A stretch of 10,464 nucleotides of DNA from Holosporales bacterium. Lineage in GTDB: Bacteria > Pseudomonadota > Alphaproteobacteria > BNTO01. The translations under genes were made by a program, and so were the position numbers. The DNA lies in NCBI GenBank assembly GCA_031265645.1, contig JAISCJ010000014.1, positions 1 through 10,464 on the forward strand. The letters are read 5' to 3'. How positions within the stretch are numbered: the first letter of the stretch is position 1; each line of letters begins with the position of its first letter. This document shows, piece after piece, positions 6,099 to 10,464 of the stretch. The notes under the pieces are model-generated. The model made no database searches. It worked only from the letters and a program-made list of their open reading frames with translations, and was not told where the DNA came from.

Positions 6099-6167
6099 AA
6101 TCGACGAGCTATTTACTATTGAGTATACATAAAACTGTTCGTGTGCCTACAATCGTCGATTGTGCAC
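6099..6167 (+). repeat. Related palindromes in the leader upstream of the phzF-like gene
   Basis: AATCGACGA (6099-6107) is repeated in inverted form as TCGTCGATT (6153-6161). Each copy lies inside its own imperfect palindrome: CTCG-AATCGA-CGAG at 6095-6108, and GTGC-CT-ACAATC-GTC-GATTGT-GCAC at 6143-6167. The second can be extended outwards by GTTCG/CGGAC with one G-T pair. GTATAC (6123-6128) sits midway. These could be operator half-sites for a dimeric regulator or RNA hairpins in the 5' leader; sequence alone cannot decide. Confidence 0.45.
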
Positions 6168-6223
6168 GGACTGTCCTATTAATTTAAATTATGCTACACT
6201 ACACTCTGTTCGAGGAGTGTTGC

Positions 6224-6230
6224 GGAGGGG
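6224..6230 (+). promoter_or_regulatory. Strong Shine-Dalgarno that fixes the phzF-like start
   Basis: GGAGGGG lies two bases before ATG 6233, with its GGAGG core four bases away. It supports this start over the in-frame ATG at 6191. A similar GGAGGGG occurs at 7055-7061 before the GTG start of miaA. Confidence 0.65.
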
Positions 6231-6232
6231 CA

Positions 6233-7042
6233 ATGCAGTTTTGGGTGGTTGACGCTTTTGCAAAGTCGGTATACGACGGGAATCCTGCGGTTGTATGCTT
6301 GTTAGAAAATAATTTATCTATAAATGTACAGCAGAAAATAGCAAGGGAATTCAATGTTCACGAGACCGTATTCGTGACTCCTTTGCAAAATCAGCACTTT
6401 AAAGTTCAAGTTTTCACGCCGTCATCAAACGATTCCGTTTGTGGGCATGGACTACTTGCTGCGGGATACGTACTTTGGAATGAGCTGAGTCTGCCTGATA
6501 TTGACCCTGAAGTTATCTATTTTGACCTTCCATCGGGAATATTCATGATCTCCAAAGGAAAAAATAAGATAACGGTTCATACCTCGACAAAAACAGCAGA
6601 ACCCGCGCCAGCTCCAGACCGTTTGATAAATGCGCTAGGAACACCACCGATTGCAGTAAGCAAATGTGGGCAAATTTATTTGGTCGAGATGTTTAATCCC
6701 CGGCATGTGTTAAAGCTGGAACCAGATATCGCGAAATTGGAAAAAATTCCGTGTGCAGGAGTGGTTGTTACGGCTGAAGGCGGAGGAGACGCTTCATACG
6801 ATTTCATATCAAGATTTTTCGCTCCATCGCAAGGGCTTAACGAAGATCCAGTCACGCTCTGGACGCACTGCTTTCTTGGACCCTATTGGGCTCATAGATT
6901 AGAGCGTAGTTCGCTTATTGCGCATCAAAAAGCAGATCGAGGCGGAACGTTGTTCATCGAGTGTATCCAGGAACAAGTTTTAATTTCAGGAGAGTGCGTA
7001 CCTTCAATGAAGGGCGTGGCGTGTAGTTGTTCGGCTGAATAG
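6233..7042 (+). CDS. PhzF-family isomerase-like protein
   Basis: PhzF-fold proteins resemble diaminopimelate epimerase; PhzF itself isomerises trans-2,3-dihydro-3-hydroxyanthranilate in phenazine synthesis, but most relatives have unknown substrates. No phenazine genes are nearby, so no phenazine role is implied. The 269 residues show VDAF and NPAVV at the N-terminus, E44 in NVHETVFV, H72 in VCGHGLLAAG and D206 in EDPVT, matching the PhzF active-site positions E45, H74 and D208. The usual DPVTGSAHC loop reads DPVTLWTHC (206-213), an unusual change at a substrate-contacting site. The end GGTLFIE ... VLISGE fits the family. ATG 6233 is chosen because GGAGGGG (6224-6230) lies immediately upstream; an in-frame ATG at 6191 would add 14 residues without a ribosome site. 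It heads a run with miaA and the PBP gene. Confidence 0.87.
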   Translation: MQFWVVDAFAKSVYDGNPAVVCLLENNLSINVQQKIAREFNVHETVFVTPLQNQHFKVQVFTPSSNDSVCGHGLLAAGYVLWNELSLPDIDPEVIYFDLPSGIFMISKGKNKITVHTSTKTAEPAPAPDRLINALGTPPIAVSKCGQIYLVEMFNPRHVLKLEPDIAKLEKIPCAGVVVTAEGGGDASYDFISRFFAPSQGLNEDPVTLWTHCFLGPYWAHRLERSSLIAHQKADRGGTLFIECIQEQVLISGECVPSMKGVACSCSAE

Positions 7043-7072
7043 AATATTAACATTGGAGGGGCTAGTAATCGC

Positions 7073-8041
7073 GTGTTTTTTGATAATAAGACGATAATTT
7101 TACTCGGCGGCGCGACCGCGAGTGGAAAGTCTGCAGTGGCGGTTGAGCTTGCTACCGCAATCGATGCAGAAATAGTAAATGCCGATAGCGTTCAGCTTTA
7201 TAAAGATTTGCCTATATTAACGGCTGCACCAACAGAAAATCACAACATTCCCCATCATCTGTACGGAGTCTTAGACTGGGGCCAAAGCACGTCTGCAGCT
7301 GATTGGCTCAACATGTTTGATCAGAATTTGGAAAGAACAAACTCGACAAATGCATTTATTGCAACTGGTGGTACAGGTTTATACCTGAGCTCTCTATTGT
7401 ACGGATTGTCGCCTATGCCAGAAACATCAGACTCCGTTCGGCAATATGTACAACAACAGGGGCGTGCGTTAATCAGTTCGTCTGGAACCGTTGCCTTATA
7501 TGAGTGCATCGTAAAAAAGGATCCATATATAAAGGGACGCATACACCCGAATCATACTCAGCGCCTGTTGCGAGCCTGGGAAGTGTTCGAGCAAACAGGT
7601 CGCTCAATAGTGTTGTGGCAAAAGGAGCCGCGCCTTAAAAATAATTATCCAAAGTCTCAGCTTTTTGTGTTAGACGTGGATAGAGAAACTCTGGGAAAGA
7701 GAATAGAGGTTAGGTTTGCAGAAATGCTAAAAAATGGCGCTATTGAGGAAGTTAAAGCTTTCATTGAAAAAACAAAAGGGGCGCCGTCAACATTAAACAA
7801 AGCTATTGGCTTTACAGAAATAAAACATTATATTGAAGGAAAAATTGCGATAGAGGACGCAACCTCGTATGCGGTAATGGCGACAAGACAATACGCCAAA
7901 AGACAGCAGACATGGTTCAGAACACAGTATGCAGCTAATGATGTATTTGTAATTCCAAACGCATCTCCTGGAGAACAAGCCTCTATGATTGTAAGACATT
8001 TGTATTCCGTAAACTCGGAAATGTGTGTTAACGCACAGTAA
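7073..8041 (+). CDS. miaA: tRNA dimethylallyltransferase (i6A37 synthesis)
   Basis: Transfers a dimethylallyl group to N6 of A37 in tRNAs that read codons starting with U. The 322 residues have the P-loop GATASGKS (13-20), NADSVQLYKDL (36-46) with the expected aspartate, GGTGLYL (99-105) with the catalytic threonine T101, the tRNA-contact region IHPNHTQRLLRAWEVFEQTG (157-176), AIGFTEI (244-250) and TRQYAKRQQTWFR (271-283). Length and motif order are normal. The start is GTG 7073; GGAGGGG (7055-7061) lies 11 bases upstream and no other in-frame start fits. It begins 30 bases after the phzF-like gene and ends 21 bases before the PBP gene, so the three are probably co-transcribed. Confidence 0.96.
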   Translation: MFFDNKTIILLGGATASGKSAVAVELATAIDAEIVNADSVQLYKDLPILTAAPTENHNIPHHLYGVLDWGQSTSAADWLNMFDQNLERTNSTNAFIATGGTGLYLSSLLYGLSPMPETSDSVRQYVQQQGRALISSSGTVALYECIVKKDPYIKGRIHPNHTQRLLRAWEVFEQTGRSIVLWQKEPRLKNNYPKSQLFVLDVDRETLGKRIEVRFAEMLKNGAIEEVKAFIEKTKGAPSTLNKAIGFTEIKHYIEGKIAIEDATSYAVMATRQYAKRQQTWFRTQYAANDVFVIPNASPGEQASMIVRHLYSVNSEMCVNAQ

Positions 8042-8062
8042 TAAAATAAAGACACGCCCCTC

Positions 8063-10267
8063 ATGTCAACTAAGCGGGACCAATCTGAATATTTGCGTCC
8101 GTTCAATCCGGTCGCATATTTCATTAAATCGTTTGCTTCCCTATTTGTGGGAGCAGGGGTTTTGTTGGCAGCAAGTGGGTGTGCACTATTCCTGTGGTTA
8201 AACTCGTCGCTACCATCAATCAGCAGTTTTACGTCTAGAGTTCGCACGCCTAGTGTGACAATTCAAGCAATCGATGGTACAGTAATTGCAAACTATGGAG
8301 AGTTCTTCGAGGAATTTATTAGCGTAAATAATCTCCCACCTCATGTAATAAACGCATTACTAGCGGTTGAAGATCGGCGTTTTTACGCACACAACGGAAT
8401 TGACATAATCGGGCTAGTTCGAGCGATGTTGCAAAATTTTCGAGCTCACAGAATTGTACAGGGCGGGTCAACACTAACGCAACAATTGGCAAAGAACATG
8501 CTCATATCGAATGGGTTTTATTCCGTTGGAGATCGTTCAATTCGCAGGAAACTTCAAGAACTCATTTTGGCAGCCAAGCTAGAATCGCGCTTTTCAAAAA
8601 ACGAAATTCTGACGCTTTACTTAAACAGAGTTTATTTCGGCGCGGCCACGTATGGAATAGACGCCGCATCCCGAAGGTATTTTCAAAAGACGGCAAAAGA
8701 GCTCACTCTTTTTGAATCCGCAATTTTGGCAGGAATCCTTTGCGCACCGTCAAGATATTCGCCTACGGCTAGTCCAAAAAAGTCGATTGAACGAGCAAAA
8801 ATTGCATTGAGCGATATGGAAGCGAGCGGCTTTATCGACAGTTCGTGGCGGGATAAAGTTGAAGAATGGGAAATATCGTTTATTCAACAAGCAAAAGTAA
8901 AAACTGAAAAAGGAAGCAAATATTTTGCTGATTGGGTTTTTGAGAGTATTCCTTCTATTATTGGCCCGATAGACCAAGACTTAACGGTTGTTACAACATT
9001 ACACCCTGAAATGCAGCGTCAAACGGAAAACGTTTGCCAAGAGTTCTACGAAAAATTTGCAGAAGAATATAAATTTTCTCAAGCTGCCGTAATTGCAATG
9101 ACGCCAACTGGAGCCGTGCTGGCGATGATCGGAGGATTAGACTACGGCAAAAGCCAATTTAACCGAGCTACCGTTGCCAGAAGGCAGCCAGGATCCGCAT
9201 TTAAAACCTTTGTGTACCTATCTGCAATTGAAGCAGGCATTGATCCAGATGAAAAATTTGACGACTCGGCGTTTCAGCAAGGAACGTGGAAGCCAGGCAA
9301 TTATAAATGGAAAGAGCAAGGAGAAGTTTCGCTTTTTGATGCATATGTATATTCGGTAAACAGCGTTTGCGTCAGAGTTGCCCAAAAAGTCGGGATTCGA
9401 AATGTGATAAAAACAGCAAAACGCCTAGGTATCACATCGCCTTTAAATGCGGACCTAACACTCGCATTGGGGTCTCCTGATATCACGTTCATTGAGTTAG
9501 TTCGTGCGTACGCTCCGTTTTTCAATGGCGGATACCTATGCCATCCACATGGAATAGCAGAAATACGAGACAAAAATGGCAATATTTTGTATCAAAAAAA
9601 TGAAGGCGTGAACGTGCGCGTTATAAAGAAGGAACACCTGGCAATAATGCAGAATATGCAGCGAGCCGTTATCAAGAGTGGGACAGGGCGAGCCGCCAAT
9701 GTAGACCAGCATGTTATGGGGAAAACTGGGACAAACAGCTGCCGAGATGCGTGGTTTTTGGGAGGGCGAAGTTCAAACCGCCCGAAAGAAACAGAAGAAA
9801 ATGAAATTGACGAAACAAATAACTCAGACACTAGCAAATCCAACGATGATTCAGGGACAGAAATATCCAACACAGATGAACTATCATCTAGTCAGATTGC
9901 AGATCAGGAGGGCATTGTTCTTGGCGTATGGATTGGAAACGATTCTCGAGAAAAAAAAATGGCTTCCCATTCTACCGGAGGACGCCTTCCAGCTCGAATG
10001 GCCGGCAAACTGTTCAAAGAGTATTTGAATACGACTGACCCGCAAAATAAGGCAGCTGAGGATAAATCTGCTCCATCATCACAAAGTACAGCTATGTCTA
10101 TGACTCAGTTTTTGCAAAAAAAAGGGGTCATTGACCAACTGCAGCAACCAGAAAATTTAAGCGTTTTTAATATGCCCGCTACAGACGAAAGTGCGTTAAA
10201 TGATCAATTTGTGGACGAACGTTTATTTGACGAAACCCAGGCGGCATGGATAGAAACTGCAAATTAA
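8063..10267 (+). CDS. mrcA: Class A penicillin-binding protein (PBP1a family, transglycosylase-transpeptidase)
   Basis: Polymerises glycan strands from lipid II and crosslinks peptides at the inner membrane. Of 734 residues, about 22-46 form the membrane anchor. The GT51 domain (about 75-245) has EDRRFYAHNGID (103-114) with catalytic E103, GGSTLTQQLAKN (134-145), RRKLQELILAAKLE with the second glutamate E166, and LYLNRVYFGAATYGIDAA (185-202). The transpeptidase domain (about 338-655) has SAFK (378-381, nucleophile S378), SVN (431-433) and KTGT (554-557). An acidic Ser/Asn/Asp-rich insert of about 47 residues (569-615) interrupts the segment between DAWFLGG and VLGVWIGND, which are normally close. 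After about 656 the tail is polar and low-complexity. The linker between domains is too short for the extra OB-type domain of E. coli PBP1a. No clear ribosome site precedes ATG 8063. mrcA is a family-level name. Confidence 0.94.
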   Translation: MSTKRDQSEYLRPFNPVAYFIKSFASLFVGAGVLLAASGCALFLWLNSSLPSISSFTSRVRTPSVTIQAIDGTVIANYGEFFEEFISVNNLPPHVINALLAVEDRRFYAHNGIDIIGLVRAMLQNFRAHRIVQGGSTLTQQLAKNMLISNGFYSVGDRSIRRKLQELILAAKLESRFSKNEILTLYLNRVYFGAATYGIDAASRRYFQKTAKELTLFESAILAGILCAPSRYSPTASPKKSIERAKIALSDMEASGFIDSSWRDKVEEWEISFIQQAKVKTEKGSKYFADWVFESIPSIIGPIDQDLTVVTTLHPEMQRQTENVCQEFYEKFAEEYKFSQAAVIAMTPTGAVLAMIGGLDYGKSQFNRATVARRQPGSAFKTFVYLSAIEAGIDPDEKFDDSAFQQGTWKPGNYKWKEQGEVSLFDAYVYSVNSVCVRVAQKVGIRNVIKTAKRLGITSPLNADLTLALGSPDITFIELVRAYAPFFNGGYLCHPHGIAEIRDKNGNILYQKNEGVNVRVIKKEHLAIMQNMQRAVIKSGTGRAANVDQHVMGKTGTNSCRDAWFLGGRSSNRPKETEENEIDETNNSDTSKSNDDSGTEISNTDELSSSQIADQEGIVLGVWIGNDSREKKMASHSTGGRLPARMAGKLFKEYLNTTDPQNKAAEDKSAPSSQSTAMSMTQFLQKKGVIDQLQQPENLSVFNMPATDESALNDQFVDERLFDETQAAWIETAN

Positions 10268-10464
10268 ACAGTCTGTGCAATACTGCCTACTGCCTATTGT
10301 TAGACTGAAAAGCAACAGAACAAGATAATTTTTCAAAAATAGATAATTTTGATGTTTTCGCTTGGCCTGAAAAAAAATAATGGGACGATTGAAACCTCTC
10401 GTCGGCAACGTCGTAAACCCCTTGGTTTTTCGAGAAATTTGTCACCGAATTTGGATAGGTTTCA
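10268..10464. other. Downstream region, no assignable gene; several frames open to the right edge
   Basis: After the PBP gene there is a weak inverted pair (CAGTCT 10269-10274, AGACTG 10302-10307), a tandem ACTGCCT (10282-10295), and AGATAATTTT twice (10323-10332 and 10341-10350). A small hairpin, AAACC-CCTT-GGTTT (10415-10428) followed by TT, could be a weak terminator. Plus-strand frames from ATG 10352 and ATG 10380, and a minus-strand frame entering at the edge and ending at 10288, are all open. Nothing in their short products is recognisable, so none is called. Confidence 0.4.

Larger units (their letters stand above)
5554..6190. other. Long intergenic region with structured elements but no clear gene
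   Basis: This stretch separates the 176-residue hypothetical gene from the phzF-like gene. It holds a possible 58-codon plus-strand ORF (5599-5775), a GC-rich intrinsic terminator pointing to the minus strand (5896-5921), a possible 28-codon minus-strand ORF (5948-6034), back-to-back TATAAT boxes (6048-6063) and related palindromes (6099-6167). A weak 7-base inverted pair (GGTATTT 5717-5723, AAATACC 5761-5767) lies in AT-rich sequence and is probably chance. No tRNA or known RNA family was recognised. Confidence 0.6.

Noticed and set aside
6081..6170. Possible minus-strand tRNA: the complement ends in GGCACCA after a T-loop-like TCGATTCGAGG
   Set aside because: The T-loop is one base short, no GCCAGGA acceptor partner lies 65-90 bases upstream on that strand, and no anticodon or D arm can be folded. 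Treated as chance resemblance or a distant remnant.
1..10464. CRISPR arrays, complete insertion sequences, attachment sites or toxin-antitoxin pairs
   Set aside because: No regularly spaced repeats, no terminal inverted repeats with an intact transposase, and no recognisable toxin-antitoxin gene pair were found.

Overview
The window looks like chromosomal DNA of an alphaproteobacterium, most plausibly a host-associated or intracellular one. The housekeeping genes are ordinary. They lie beside short secreted cysteine-rich repeat proteins of the BspA-like leucine-rich type, a decayed Rpn/PD-(D/E)XK 'transposase' gene, and lineage-specific secreted or hypothetical proteins, in moderately AT-rich DNA with loose intergenic regions. 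This mix resembles protist-associated orders such as the Holosporales, but that placement is inferred from gene content and was not tested by any search.

Layout. Positions 1-813 hold the last 31 codons of one cysteine-rich LRR protein and a complete paralogue with a signal peptide and an N-terminal Cys heptad repeat. Positions 1022-3283 hold enolase (eno), a possible 33-residue membrane peptide, and an RluC-type 23S rRNA pseudouridine synthase, all on the plus strand. Positions 3335-4309 (minus) encode a secreted coiled-coil protein of unknown function. Positions 4360-4935 are a clearly dead Rpn-family nuclease gene with several separate lesions. Positions 5023-5553 encode an unrecognised 176-residue protein with a basic, nuclear-localisation-like patch. 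Positions 5554-6232 are largely non-coding but structured: a possible 58-codon ORF, a strong minus-strand intrinsic terminator, a symmetric pair of TATAAT boxes, and two related palindromes. Positions 6233-10267 form a tight plus-strand run: a PhzF-family isomerase-like protein, miaA (tRNA i6A37 synthesis) and a class A penicillin-binding protein (cell-wall synthesis). The last 197 bases contain no gene that can be assigned.

How it works together. eno serves glycolysis; rluC and miaA modify 23S rRNA and tRNA; the PBP builds peptidoglycan. The secreted LRR and coiled-coil proteins, and possibly the 176-residue protein, are candidates for contact with a host. I see no complete new multi-gene system. 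The most interesting leads are a possible short minus-strand transcript (about 6051 to 5896), A8 tracts that put two genes out of frame, and the unrecognised secreted or host-facing proteins.
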